Part shown: one piece after another, positions 22,905-34,280 of the stretch
How the letters are laid out: every line of letters starts with the position of its first letter
Numbering within the stretch: the stretch's first letter is position 1
Assembly: GCA_029948255.1 (NCBI GenBank)
Contig: JALIZF010001782.1
Location: forward strand, 624,001 to 688,000
Direction: 5' to 3'
Length of the DNA: 64,000 bases
Source of the DNA: Telmatactis stephensoni
Lineage: Eukaryota > Cnidaria > Anthozoa > Actiniaria > Isophelliidae
Translations under genes and position numbers: made by a program
Notes under the pieces: generated by a model
What the model saw: the letters and a program-made list of their open reading frames with translations, nothing else
The model's database searches: none
What the model was told of the DNA's origin: nothing

Positions 22905-23540
22905 TTTACGTGTCCGTAAAGAATCTACAAAGGTTCCGTAAAGAAATAGTTTACGCCTCTTTACGGCATTATTTACAAGTGCGTAAAGATTGTATTTACG
23001 GTACTATCACGGTGATTGTAAAGGTGCCGGTACAGACATAATTTACCGGTATATTTACGGAGCTCAAAAGATCCGTAAATCTCACCTTAACGCATATAAT
23101 CGTCATCGTAAAGATGCGCAAAAGCAATCTTTACGGGTATATTCGTGATGGAAAAGATGCGCAAAACCAGTATTTACGCATACAATCGCCATCGTAAAGA
23201 TGCGCAAAAGCAATCTTTACGGGTATATTCGTGATGGAAAAGATGCGCAAAAGCAATCTTTACGGGTATATTCGTGATGGAAAAGATGCGCAAAACCAGT
23301 ATTTACGCGTACAATCGCCATCGTAAAGATGCGCAAAAGCAATCTTTACAGGTATATTCGTGATGGAAAAGATGCGCAAAACCAGTATTTACGGGTATAT
23401 TCGTGATGGAAAAGATGCGCAAAATCACTATTATTTTATGCGTACAGTAGTCATCGTAAAGATACGAAAATCGACTTTCACGCGTACATTTTTAATCGTA
23501 AAAATCCCCAAAGCTACATTTACGCGCACTTCTAATCAAA
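22905..23540. repeat. Left repeat array: CGTAAAGATGCGCAAAA units
   Basis: A roughly 42-48-bp unit containing AAAGATGCGCAAAAS and a TTTACGSGTATATTCGTGATGG spacer occurs about eight times from 23100 to 23430, with looser CGTAAA copies on both sides. The inverted counterpart (TTTACG-rich) is at 25020-25410. The symmetry about the element centre marks these as subterminal binding repeats. Confidence 0.85.
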
Positions 23541-25017
23541 CTATGGAGAATAAAGAACTTTGCTACTATTTGCTAGGTTGTTTCATGGTTTTAGTGTTAG
23601 CGCTCTAAAGCAAATGTAATGACCTCCAAATTCTACATTTTGAGAAGCTTGTTCATATCATAGATATAAAACGATTTAAAGAGTAAATATATTTTATTCA
23701 AAAAACAGTAACCTTCTTAGTGAAATTACATTTCAAAATCTCTAAATATATTTAAAATATTTGAATATCAAAATATACATAAAATACTCTGTTTCAACGT
23801 ATCCAATACAGCATGATCTAGTCTTATCAGTCCATTATACTAGAATTAAGGTATCGTAGCGCGACATTAGGTCATTTACTTGCTTGTAAACTGGAGACGG
23901 AAACAGTAAGCTTCGCAGACGGTCAAAGACCTTCGAATGTCTTTAGCATCCTAGAAACAATCACATAAGAAACTTTTAATTATATCCACTTCTTTTGATG
24001 CTAATTCACCACGAAGATAAACGCGCTCTCGACTCATATGAATCAACTGCTCATTTTGCTCATTTCGATCTCGCGCGAGTCAAATCTTCCATAGAAACGG
24101 ACAGACAACGCGTCATAACACTATAGCTTACTTTTAAAATATAAATTTCAACAAATGCTACTTACCAAATTAAAAGTTATTTTAGCTTTAGAATCGATTG
24201 GAGATCGGTTAAATGTATGGCGCCAAGCATCAGAACATAAGCTTAAATCCCAGTCACAATGTTAGCTTTTAAGCTGTTCTATCAGTTTCTTCTCGGCCAA
24301 TATTTTTAAGTGAAAGTTTTTCTTTGTATCTTTCATTGAATCGAGCAACAAGCTGAAGATCTTTGAGGCAATAGAGGGCATACTGATTTATCGAGACAAA
24401 CTTCATAGAATTCACGCGTGTTCAACAACCATAACGAACATCAACGAATTTGTAATTGAGCGGCAAGAGTTCAAATATCAAATGGCGCGTCATGATTGGT
24501 CAGCTTTGGTAAATACTTCCGGTGATCGTGTTATAATTAATTAAAATTGATTCGTTCCAGATTTGTTATTGAGTTCTTGAAGTAATCGACATAATCATCT
24601 GTAAAATTTAGCGGCCCTAAAGTGACCTAAAGGCAGCTTTGATATTTAAAATCTAATGTAATGCTTTTTCAACCACAGAAGACTATAACAGTCGATCCTA
24701 ACAAAGTTAATAGAGTGGATCCTAACAAGTAGAACCGTAAACAATATTAGCAATCCTTTAGCAAAAGCATAAAGCCCAGAATAAACGTATCTGTTAAAAA
24801 TACGTGTTGATCGTGACGATTTCCTGACTACTGTAACAATCATAGACCAGTTTTTGAGTAGCCTGTACTCAATATATTGAGTAAAAGCTGACTTATTTTA
24901 CTCAAAGAAAAAAATTGGGTAGATAGTAAGTTTTTACTCAATCAGTATTGGGTGATAGCCGACTTTTACTCAAAGAAAGAATTAAACTAACCCATTCTAA
25001 AAATAAAATTTCTTCCA

Positions 25018-25410
25018 GTGTACATACCAAGATTTTTACATAGGTTTGCTTTTCTTGACATGTCTTTACGGTCTTCTCGAACCTTTACGGCAAACTTTAC
25101 GACGGAGTATTTACGGATCTTTATGACTTGTTTAAGGCAACTTTACAATACCTATATTTTTACGTGCCTTTACGTTTCTTTACGTGTTTTTACGGTCTTT
25201 TCGCACCTTTACGGTGAGCTTTACGACGGAATATTTACGGATCTTTATGACCTGTTTAAGGCAACTTTATAACAACAATATTTTTACGTTCCTTTACTGT
25301 ATCTTTACGTTTCTTTACGATCTTTTCGCACCTTTACGCTCCTCCGTAAATATAACGGTAAATATCCATCAATCTTTACGCACCTTTAGGACTTACGTAA
25401 AGAAGTGTAA
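25018..25410. repeat. Right repeat array (TTTACG units), inverse of the left one
   Basis: Two copies of a block of about 160 bp (25060-25145 and 25190-25275 are clearly alike) built from TTTACGGTCTTYTCG and CCTTTACG motifs. Apparent ORFs across it are repeat artefacts. Between the arrays (23600-25000) I see no gene, only ACTCAATATATTGAGT-type short palindromes near 24870. Confidence 0.8.
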
Positions 25411-26898
25411 ATACAGCATTTCATGCTGTGGTTCTAACATGGCTTTTTGAACCACAGCGACAGTGCTTTCTCTTTCCATAACTACCAAAGCTTCCTACTG
25501 CATTACCATTTATTCCATTTTTACTCTTACTACCATCATCATTCTCATCACCTTTCTCATTTTCATCATCACTGCTTTCATCATCACCATCACTTCCGCT
25601 GTCATCAACATTTTCATCATCATCCTCATCACTTTTCTCATCACTTGAATCGTCACCGCTGCTGTCACCTTTGCCATAAGAATGAATAATGTGCTGTCGT
25701 TTTAGCCACTTGCGACGTGCTTGCTGATCCTCTGCTCTTGCTGTCTTCATTGATGCTCTATTGTTCTTTACATGATCCATCTTGTTTCTTCAAGAGCTCA
25801 GCTCGTGTTGCATTGGACTTCTGTAGGGCCTGAATTATGGATGGAATCACTGGGAGCTTGAGACGTTCATAGAGATCAATTACCCAATGGTACTGAGCCC
25901 CCCTGACTTGATGGCACTACATCATGTTCCCTTGGCACAATCCAGCATTAGTAGAACACATGTAATGCAACCTACAACTAGATGTTTCTAATAGAAAGTG
26001 AAATGCTGCGAGCAGAAAATAGCTGGTGTATCCACGTTAGCAGAACTGTTCCCCTAAAACTCACGAAAGTACACTGCTTTGTCTATCTCCTGTGCGTTGT
26101 GTGACGAACACTGCTAGTTGACCTTCAATATAAAACAATCACAAACGGCTAGCATTGGCAATGATTATAAAACTAACTGACTACAACAACACAAGTTTTA
26201 GAAATGTACAAGTACATTTTATTCACTGAAATATATTGCTTTTTCAAACAATCACAAACAGTGTTAGCAATGATTATAAAACTGATTAAAAGTTTATGTA
26301 CCGCTCCCTGGCAGCTAAAAGAGTCTTGATAAATATCTGACATAATTTGTCTTGTAATGCATAGAGAATGCATAAATATATGTGGATTTAACAGAACTAC
26401 TGAGAGTAGTCTGCGTAAAGAAAGCAAAATTTCGATTCACCAGAAATTTTAGCGATATTGTGTGGCTTTCTAAAGAGATTTTACCTCTTTGAAGAGGAGA
26501 ACATTGGAATGCAACTTTATATCGTCTAGATCTTGCTTCGATCGAGCGCACAACGGCGATGAAAAACTCATAAAGGACATTGTCTTTCCTGACAAATATC
26601 ACTAAACAGTTCATGGCCTTGCTGAACACTTCCACGAATACAAAGCAGCATTCAGTGGATTTCCGGGTTATGATAAATCTGAATAACAACGACAACTTTA
26701 GCTAGAAAACAAAGACTCCAATCGTGTGGTCAGCGATCATTCCAAGCATATTTTGATGACGTCACAAATCATCGTTCGCTCTACATGTCTACATGCCAAA
26801 TAATCGAGTTCAGAGCTGGTCTATAAACATGCCGCGCATGTGCAAGATTAGTGTTGCTGCTCGCTTCGCTCGCAGCAATGATAAATGATGTATGAAAA

Positions 26899-27375
26899 TA
26901 GAGTGATTACAAAAAAAACGTGAAATAATTAGTAGACTAATAGACACAAGCAGACCTTATTTCCATTGTTTTCCTTTGTGTCTATTAAACTATTACACAC
27001 TAACATTCAATTTTTATTCCACTGGTTTTTCCATGAGTCCTTACTATGGTAGCATGATTTCAGTGACCCTTTCATTTTTTTTCCATTTTCCTGTGACAAC
27101 TGATTATACCGCAATCATTCCTGACAGGTGATGAAATAAATTAAAATCAGTTGTCACAGGAAAATGGAAAAAAGTGAAAGAGTCACTGAAATCATGCTAC
27201 CATATAGTAAGGACTCATGAACTGTTTGTGTAGAGTGAAGTCAAAAAACCCATGGAATAAAAATTGAATGTTAGTGTGTAATAGTTTGATAGACACAAAG
27301 GAAAACAATCGAAATATGGTCTACTAGTGTCCATTAGTCTACTAACTATTTCACAGGTTTTTTGACCTCACTCTA
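26899..27375. mobile_element. Fold-back MITE in intron 2 of the transposase
   Basis: The two halves (26899-27110 and 27165-27375) are near-perfect inverted copies over more than 200 bp, beginning TAGAGTGA and ending TCACTCTA, with only about 50 bp between. A TA at each edge would fit a Tc1/mariner-type TSD, though a 2-bp call is weak. No ORF. Confidence 0.8.
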
Positions 27376-29635
27376 TTATGTTTTGTCACAAAGTATTAGT
27401 TAAAGTTTTTTATCTTTCCAATTTTTCTTTCTTTTATAGATGTTTGAAACTAGTCTTATATGCTTAGAGCACAAACGCTAAAAGTATTCATTTACTATTT
27501 AGTACTAAATAATCCTATTTTATGCTTATCCCAATGTTTTACATTGTTTCATTGCTACAATCCATTTTACATTTTTAGTGTTTTTACTCTATTAAAAAGA
27601 TTATGCAAAAAGTGTATATAGAATGAAAGAAAACATACCTTTTCAGACTCTGACTCTTTGAACGAAAGTGTGGAAGAACAGTAAAGTGAGCTTCGCACAA
27701 GTTGGAGTGGCCTCTTCCCATTATAGGATGGATCACAGATGATGCTTCATTGGCTCGTCTTTCGCATTCTATTTCATAGGCAGCTCTATGAAAGCTGCAT
27801 GTCAAAGGACACTTGGTTGCATACGGCTTACCCTTGCATTTTGGCTCTGCTTTCTCATCACGTTTTGCAATTACAAATTCTGTTTGGATGGAAGCCACAA
27901 GACCCACCCTTCCACTTGTGGATGTCTTATGAGTGGTAGCTGGAAAGCGCTCTCATCCTTCTTGCATATATGCAGAATATGCAGAAGCATTATTGAACTG
28001 TTGTAGTATACAGAAGTGGTTAATTCTGGCATTTCGTATGAATTCTTCTGTCATACACCCACAGTTTTTGCTGTGTCTGGAACAATGACACCTGCTTTTG
28101 GCTGCTGGAAATTTTTTCCCATGTTCTTCCTTCATTTCCTTGGAGAATTCTTTCTTCTTTGCCAATTCTTTGAGCTTATTTGTGTGGGCTCTACCCACAT
28201 GGCCACCACACTTGTACACTTTGGCTTTAGGATGATGGAGTTCAACTGCATTAGATGAGCTAGAATCAGCATCTTGCCAGACAGTGTCAATTCTGCAGCG
28301 TTCTAGCTTTGCCTGTCGATAGCATTCATCAGCCAGCACTCCTTCCATTGACTTTGCTGTTCCCCCGTACAGTTCCTCATCAACAATGTCATCATCCCCA
28401 CGCATACATTTATGCCCATACCAAAGTATGCCACACGACATGTAGTTTTTAATAATAAAAGACCCGTTCTTACTGAAATATCCTCTTGTTTGCCATACTC
28501 CATCTGAAGTCATCTCCATCTTTTTCTTCTGCACACTGCTCATTTAAAATGGCAGTAATATGCGGGTAGGCTAATTCAATAATTGCATAGTATTGATTCT
28601 TTGTGACACAACTAATTCCAAGAAATTGTTTTAGTGTTTTCTCAAACTTGGCAAAGCCATGCCCAGATATAAAAAAGGCCAAACCGAGGGCAAGACCAAC
28701 CACTGTCCTTCTAGATCCTTCAACCAACGCAGATCCTTGGAAACTCAACTGGCGCAATTTACAGCCATTGCAGATAAATGTAGCATTCAATGTTCCTCCA
28801 AGTCCAATTGGCTCAACTTTAGTAAGAACAAGGAGTCCTATAAAAGGAGCAGGAAAAATAATACTAAGTTTTAATTTATAAGCATGCAAAACATCATCAA
28901 GTATGTTTAAATATGTTCATAAAAATAAATAAATATGTTTAAATAAAGACATTTCATGATTATCGTCTGGTCTTTGATGACTATAAAATAGCCAGATATG
29001 GCTTTGGGTGCCATAACCTTTACACCTATTTCAAAGTCTGTGAAAAAGATATTATAAGCTAAAGTAAAATGACCGTTACAAATATTAAACACAAAAAGTT
29101 CACATTTTACTGAATCTTACCTTTACAATTAGCAGTATTACATCTTGATGTGATGTTTACATGGTCAACCAAATCCATCAGCTGAGACGACTGGCAAACA
29201 AACAGTCTTTCTTCGTTGTTCACGGCGTTGATGTCCACAACTTCGTCTTTACACTCTTCTTCGTCAAATGGCAAAAAGGTGCTTCCCTCTTCTGTACTTG
29301 TGGTGTTCTCTGAAGATTCATCTAAACAGGCTGTCATTCCTAATTCCAGAAGTCGTTTCTTTACGGTGTTTTGTGCCCGATACACACTTTTCCCAGGACT
29401 CGTAAACTTTACCCTGCTCTTATTCCCCGATTCGTAAGGTATTTCTTGCCACATAGCTGGTAAATTGAATTCCTTTCTACTCCCTAGACCTCGTCCTCTT
29501 TTGAAAGCACTCTTTCTACCTCGTTTGATTGCTAAATTGCGGAGCTTTTTCCTTGTTGCCTTCTTTGGTTTCTTCTTTTTAGCCGCCATCTTGAAAATCG
29601 ACTATTTTTGGGATCATGTTTCTTGTACAGGAAGT

Positions 29636-29789
29636 TGTCATGATATGTCACAGCCTCGCTGTCACGAAACACTATAGGATATCATATGTACAGTGACCTT
29701 GAGCATGAATCGAAACCAACATTGTAAAACCTCTAGATCATTCATCTTAGTACATAGAAATAAAGAACGCGAATCAAAGAATCATTACA
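29636..29789 (+). repeat. Left LTR
   Basis: TGTCATGATATG...TCATTACA. It contains an AATAAAG signal at about 29759. It is identical to the right LTR by eye over 154 positions. Confidence 0.95.
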
Positions 29790-29877
29790 TGGTGCCAGAA
29801 GTGGTAGTACTTATCCACAACAATTGGTAAGTGTATTTTCATCTGAATACACCGTATTCAAGTAAACAACTCAAAAC

Positions 29878-32592
29878 ATGGCCGCCGCTGGGTTTACACC
29901 GCCCACCATGAATTGGCAAGCCAGTGATATCAACGAAGAGCTCGCTACATTTAAGCAATATTGCAATCTCGTTTTCCACGGCCCCTTCTCAAAGAAGAAT
30001 AATAGCGAGAAATCGTCATATATCCTGTTATGGATAGGCCGCCAAGGCGTAGACATATACAATGGATTCACTTGGGATAATGAGGACGATAAAACAAAAC
30101 CCTCAGCTATCTGGTCTAAATTCGAAAAACACTTAGCACCAAGAACAAATTTTAGACTAGCCCGGTATCAGTTACAGCAGCTTAAGCAAACTAATGAGGA
30201 AACTGTAGACGATTTCATGACAAAATGCCGCAATCAGGCAGCAAAATGCAAGTTCCGCGATCAGCGCGAGATCGATGAGCGCTTAATCGAGCAACTGATC
30301 GTCGGGACAAAACACAAAAAAGCACAAGAAAGAATTCTAGAACACGGAGATGAGCTAACCCTTGATAAAGCTCTAGACTATGCGCGAACATATGAAGCAA
30401 CAATAACGCATGTGGCCCAACTAAACAATCCAGACACACATGTCAATGCCATCGGAAAATCCGAAACTCCGAAACGGAAATGTGGAAATTGCGGGAGAGC
30501 GCACGAAATCAGAAAATGCCCCGCTTATGGATCAATATGCAATTTCTGCTCCAAACCAAATCATTGGAGTAATGTCTGCCGCCAGAAAGCTAATTCAAAT
30601 AACTTTGTAGAAGCTAATCAATCACGAAGCACCAAAGTCCCCCAAGGTCAAATAACTGACCCCCAACCTCGTCGGCGCAATAGACACGTTCACGAATTAC
30701 AAGCAGGAAACGAATTGAGCGACGAATTCGAGATGCTGCATTTTGAATCCATAACAGTAGATAGCATAACCCCCGAAACGACTAGAGATGAAGCACTAGT
30801 TACCCTAGACTTATCTCTACCTCACAAAACTAACCCTCGAATACAGTTAAAGGCGAAACTTGACACCGGCGCACAAGCCAACATCCTGCCAATTAGATTA
30901 TACAGGGAGATGTTCCCACAGAACATCAGTTCAGATGGTCAGCCTAAACACAAAGCTCTAAAAGCATCCAAGACAGTAATAACAGCATATGGGGGGTCAA
31001 GAATCAATCAATTTGGTACTTGCGAAATAGAATGCAAACACGAAGGCTATACAACTAAAGCCCTTTTTTACGTGACAGACGCGCCAGGCCGCGCCATAAT
31101 CGGATTACCAACGGCACTGACACTTAAGCTAATTACTTTGAACTGTTCTGTAGAGCAACATGCACAGAATGAAGCCGCGACGCACAATCAAACAACCAGC
31201 TCTGATCCCATAACACCCAAAGAAAAATTGATCCAACAATTCCCAGAATGCTTCGACGGAATAGGAAAATTCGAAGGGGAATATCATATCACTTTAGATC
31301 CAAATATACCCCCAGTCATACACGCACCTCGGCGAGTGCCAATCAGCATGAAGGATGATATCAAACGGGAACTTGACGAAATGATCAGTCAAGGTATTAT
31401 CGCAAAAGTAAGAGAGGGAGAACCAACTTCATGGGTAAACAGCCTTGTATACAGACGAAAACCCAACGGCAGACTAAGAATATGTTTGGACCCCAAAGAT
31501 CTGAATGCTGCGATAAAAAGAGACCACCACGTGACGCCAACGCTAGAGGAAATCCTCCCAAAACTCAGCGGAGCAAAGCATTTCTCAATCTTAGACGCCA
31601 AGTGTGGCTATTGGAACGTCGTCCTCGACAACGATTCAAGTTACTTAACCACTTTCAATTCACCCTTTGGGAGATATCGATTCTTACGCATGCCCTTTGG
31701 ATTAAAGATGTCTCAAGACGTATTTCAGTCGAAAATCAACCAAACATTCGAAGGCTGTTCTGGTGTTACTGGCATAGCAGACGACATAGTAGTTTCCGGA
31801 ACAACAGAAGAAGAACACAACAGAAACCTCCACGGAATGATAATGAGATGCCAGACAACCGGCCTCAAGCTCAACCCAGATAAGTGTTATATCAACCAAG
31901 ATGAGATCAAATTCTATGGGATAATTTGCAGCGGGGACGGCATTCAACCTGATCCAGCGAAAGTCTCGGCACTAAAGCAGATGAAAGAGCCAACTGATCA
32001 GAAAGAATTACAGACCTTCCTTGGCCTAGCCACTTATATGTCACCCTTCATTGCCAACCTAAGCATTCTCACAGCACCATTAAGAGAGCTGCTCAAGGAA
32101 GGTACAACCTTCCAGTGGAACGCTAATTATCAAACAGCATTCAACCAGATCAAGGAGTCTATTAGCGAGAAAGTGACACTTACCTACTTCAACAACAACA
32201 AAGAGGTAACCTTGCAAGTAGACGCCTCTATGAAAGGCCTCGGGGCTGCCCTATTGCAAGAAGGTAAGCCCGTAGCATTCGCAAGCAAGTCATTGACGGA
32301 CGCAGAAACGAGATATGCAAATATCGAAAGAGAGCTGTTAGCAGTGGTGTATGGATGTGAGCGTTTTCATAACTACCTATTTGGTCGCCCTTTCACTGTA
32401 CTAACCGACCATAAGCCACTTGAAAGCATCCACCTCAAACACCTAACCTCAGCACCGCCACGGCTTCAGAGGATGCTGCTCAGGCTACAACCATACGACA
32501 TAAAGATCCGTTATCTATCTGGAAAGGAAATGTTGCTAGCCGATGCATTATCTCGTCTATCACCTGAGGAGAAATTCCAAATAGAAAACTAG
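29878..32592 (+). CDS. Gypsy gag-protease-RT-RNase H, ends at in-frame TAG
   Basis: 904 codons from ATG 29878. Gag has a retrotransposon capsid region (about 30-180) and two CCHC-type knuckles (CGNCGRAHEIRKC near 201 and CNFCSKPNHWSNVC). An aspartic protease follows with the DTGAQANILP active site near 328. Reverse transcriptase spans about 450-690 with the catalytic box IADD near 633. RNase H starts near 775 (LQVDASMKGLGAAL, later ERELLAVVYG). The frame stops at TAG 32590-32592, right after RNase H, but stays open in the same frame into integrase. Apart from this codon I see no damage. Gag and Pol are one frame, so no frameshift is needed between them. Confidence 0.95.
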   Translation: MAAAGFTPPTMNWQASDINEELATFKQYCNLVFHGPFSKKNNSEKSSYILLWIGRQGVDIYNGFTWDNEDDKTKPSAIWSKFEKHLAPRTNFRLARYQLQQLKQTNEETVDDFMTKCRNQAAKCKFRDQREIDERLIEQLIVGTKHKKAQERILEHGDELTLDKALDYARTYEATITHVAQLNNPDTHVNAIGKSETPKRKCGNCGRAHEIRKCPAYGSICNFCSKPNHWSNVCRQKANSNNFVEANQSRSTKVPQGQITDPQPRRRNRHVHELQAGNELSDEFEMLHFESITVDSITPETTRDEALVTLDLSLPHKTNPRIQLKAKLDTGAQANILPIRLYREMFPQNISSDGQPKHKALKASKTVITAYGGSRINQFGTCEIECKHEGYTTKALFYVTDAPGRAIIGLPTALTLKLITLNCSVEQHAQNEAATHNQTTSSDPITPKEKLIQQFPECFDGIGKFEGEYHITLDPNIPPVIHAPRRVPISMKDDIKRELDEMISQGIIAKVREGEPTSWVNSLVYRRKPNGRLRICLDPKDLNAAIKRDHHVTPTLEEILPKLSGAKHFSILDAKCGYWNVVLDNDSSYLTTFNSPFGRYRFLRMPFGLKMSQDVFQSKINQTFEGCSGVTGIADDIVVSGTTEEEHNRNLHGMIMRCQTTGLKLNPDKCYINQDEIKFYGIICSGDGIQPDPAKVSALKQMKEPTDQKELQTFLGLATYMSPFIANLSILTAPLRELLKEGTTFQWNANYQTAFNQIKESISEKVTLTYFNNNKEVTLQVDASMKGLGAALLQEGKPVAFASKSLTDAETRYANIERELLAVVYGCERFHNYLFGRPFTVLTDHKPLESIHLKHLTSAPPRLQRMLLRLQPYDIKIRYLSGKEMLLADALSRLSPEEKFQIEN

Positions 32593-32634
32593 GAGATACA
32601 AGTCCACGAGATTTACACCCAGTTTAGCAATGGA

Positions 32635-33897
32635 ATGATCGAGAAAATCAGGTCCAGCACAACCGCTGACGAAGAGTTGTCGTGTCTGAAACACACTGTG
32701 TATGAAGGATGGCCAGAAACTATAAAAGAAGTCTCTAAACTGCTAAAACCATACTGGTCCTTCAGGGATGAAATTACTATCGACGACGGCATACTTACCA
32801 AGGGACAAAGAATAATCATCCCAGCCGTACTACAGAAAGAGATATTGGCAAAACTCCATGCCAGTCATCAAGGCGCTGAGAAGACTAAACTCCGAGCACG
32901 AACTTCCGTATACTGGAGAAATATGAACGACGACATCGACAAGATCACCGCAACATGTCAAACATGTCAAACATATCAACCCAGCAATGCAAAACAGCCA
33001 CTAATTCCCACAGAGGTTCCACCGCGGCCATGGCACACTATCGCCACAGACCTGTTTTGCATAGATAACTCAGAGTACCTGTTGATATCCGATTACTATT
33101 CAAAGTACCCATTCGTAAGAAAGATCCCTAAGGGCCAAAGCAACAGCAGAACTGTGATCGAAATTATGAAGCAAATATTCAGTGAACAAGGCATCCCCAA
33201 AATAGTGAGATCAGACAATGGCCCTCACTACAGTAGTGCAAACTTCCAAGAGTTTGCCAAGAATTATGGTTTCGAACACGTAACAAGTTCACCACGTTAC
33301 CCTCAGGCAAATGGATTCATTGAAAACCAAGTCAAGACAGTAAAGACAACGCTTCTCAAGACCAGGCACACGGGCGAAGACCCATGCATGGCTCTACTGT
33401 GCTTGCGTACGACTCCAATTGATAACAAACTACCGTCACCCTCAGAATTGCTTCTTGGTCGAAAGATACAGGGAAACCTTCCGTCCCTCATAACCAGAGG
33501 AGACAATGACGATGTAGTTGAAAGGCTCAAAGAACGGCAAGACCTTCAAAAATTCTACTTTGACCAAAACACCAGAGTTCTCCCTGACCTCCTACCAGGG
33601 CAAAGCATCAACATTCAAAACCCATCGACAAGGAGGTGGGAGCCGGCAACAATCAAGGAAAAGCTAGAACTCCCAAGGTCCTACACTGTCGTTACCTCAT
33701 CAGGAGGAGAACTTCGCCGTAACAGATCACATATCCGTGAAACAACATCATCACCTCCAAAACAGTCACAACCAATGACGATAAGCAAATCACCAGAAGA
33801 CTGCAGTTCAGCTAAGGACACACAGCCAACCACTCCACCAGGAACAAAGGTCACCCGAAGTGGAAGGATCGTGCAGCCACCCGACAGATTTGTGTAA
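32635..33897 (+). CDS. Gypsy integrase (same frame, downstream of the TAG)
   Basis: Zinc-binding HHCC domain at about 70-110 (HASHQGAEK... and CQTCQ). The catalytic core has Asp in ATDLFC (136), Asp in SDNGPHYSS (192) and Glu in FIENQVK (228), a D-35-E spacing. A C-terminal domain with GxxWxPA-like RRWEPATIKE follows, then a Pro/Ser-rich tail ending at 33897. The shared frame with the upstream ORF means the two were one polyprotein, or are joined by stop readthrough. The first Met (32635) is probably not a true start. Confidence 0.93.
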   Translation: MIEKIRSSTTADEELSCLKHTVYEGWPETIKEVSKLLKPYWSFRDEITIDDGILTKGQRIIIPAVLQKEILAKLHASHQGAEKTKLRARTSVYWRNMNDDIDKITATCQTCQTYQPSNAKQPLIPTEVPPRPWHTIATDLFCIDNSEYLLISDYYSKYPFVRKIPKGQSNSRTVIEIMKQIFSEQGIPKIVRSDNGPHYSSANFQEFAKNYGFEHVTSSPRYPQANGFIENQVKTVKTTLLKTRHTGEDPCMALLCLRTTPIDNKLPSPSELLLGRKIQGNLPSLITRGDNDDVVERLKERQDLQKFYFDQNTRVLPDLLPGQSINIQNPSTRRWEPATIKEKLELPRSYTVVTSSGGELRRNRSHIRETTSSPPKQSQPMTISKSPEDCSSAKDTQPTTPPGTKVTRSGRIVQPPDRFV

Positions 33898-34121
33898 CCG
33901 CAGAGTACACGATGAAGAGTGAAACAAACATTAAAAAACAAAAACAAAAAAAAAACAAAACAAAACAAAAAAAAAGAGAAAGAGACAGAGACAACACGGC
34001 TAAGAACGAACATAATAAGTTGCATGCATAGGCAACAGTCTTAGCCTAAGTTACTGTTAAGGAATATGATTACTTTAAGATATATAATTGATTATGTAAT
34101 TTATATTTAGAGAAAGAGGGA

Positions 34122-34275
34122 TGTCATGATATGTCACAGCCTCGCTGTCACGAAACACTATAGGATATCATATGTACAGTGACCTTGAGCATGAATCGAA
34201 ACCAACATTGTAAAACCTCTAGATCATTCATCTTAGTACATAGAAATAAAGAACGCGAATCAAAGAATCATTACA
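34122..34275 (+). repeat. Right LTR
   Basis: Identical to the left copy; preceded by the purine tract and followed by the duplicated GAAGT. Confidence 0.95.
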
Positions 34276-34280
34276 GAAGT

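Larger units (their letters stand above)
22886..25430. mobile_element. CACTA-like non-autonomous element with subterminal tandem repeats
   Basis: Ends CACAGCATGAAAWGCTG (22886 on; inverse to 25430) sit between two GTT triplets (22883-22885, 25431-25433). Removing the element and one GTT re-joins the transposase codons ...HVRT and SHNSCPLNK in frame. CACAG termini with a 3-bp TSD and long subterminal repeats fit CACTA/EnSpm. It has no coding capacity. Confidence 0.85.
22843..29589 (-). pseudogene. Mutator/Kolobok-like transposase, three exons, several lesions and an insertion
   Basis: Exon 1 29589-29121 (MAAKKKKPKKATRKKLRNLA, basic), exon 2 28837-27639, exon 3 25971-25434 continuing at 22882-22843; junction phases agree. 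Exon 2 carries FFISGHGFAKFEKTLKQFLG, SDGVWQTRGYFSKN (probable first Asp), LWYGHKCMRG, WQDADSSSSNAVELHHP (second Asp), KCGGHVGRAHTNKLKELA, a Cys/His cluster (RCHCSRHSKNCGC) and VIHPIMGRGHSNLCEAH. Exon 3 ends in an acidic stretch and CRCGSKSHVRT, whose TSHNSCPLNKKRH ending lies beyond a 2.5-kb CACTA-like insertion. Lesions: a small deletion/frameshift near 28515, frameshift and stops near 27955-27900, TAG near 25930 and a frameshift near 25785. I recall this family from cnidarian genomes. It is the element's own transposase, now dead. Confidence 0.8.
29636..34275 (+). mobile_element. Gypsy (Metaviridae-type) LTR retrotransposon
   Basis: Two 154-bp LTRs (29636-29789, 34122-34275), each TG...CA, appear identical base for base. 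GAAGT is duplicated at 29631-29635 and 34276-34280. TGGTGCCAGAAGTGG directly follows the left LTR as primer-binding site (tRNA not identified), and AGAGAAAGAGGGA precedes the right LTR as polypurine tract. Order inside is gag, protease, RT, RNase H, integrase: Gypsy order. An A-rich tract lies at 33930-33980. The insertion is 46 bp upstream of the ATG of the element's transposase gene. Confidence 0.97.

Noticed and set aside
23100..23460. Regularly spaced repeats resembling a CRISPR array
   Set aside because: Spacers are themselves repeats, the array is mirrored at the other end of a TIR element, and the genome is eukaryotic. They are subterminal transposon repeats.
25447..25689. His-rich open frame on the plus strand
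   Set aside because: Antisense of the Asp/Ser/Glu-rich stretch of the Kolobok transposase exon 3.
31431..31883. 150-codon open frame overlapping the Gypsy reverse transcriptase
   Set aside because: Shadow frame of a clearly coding region.
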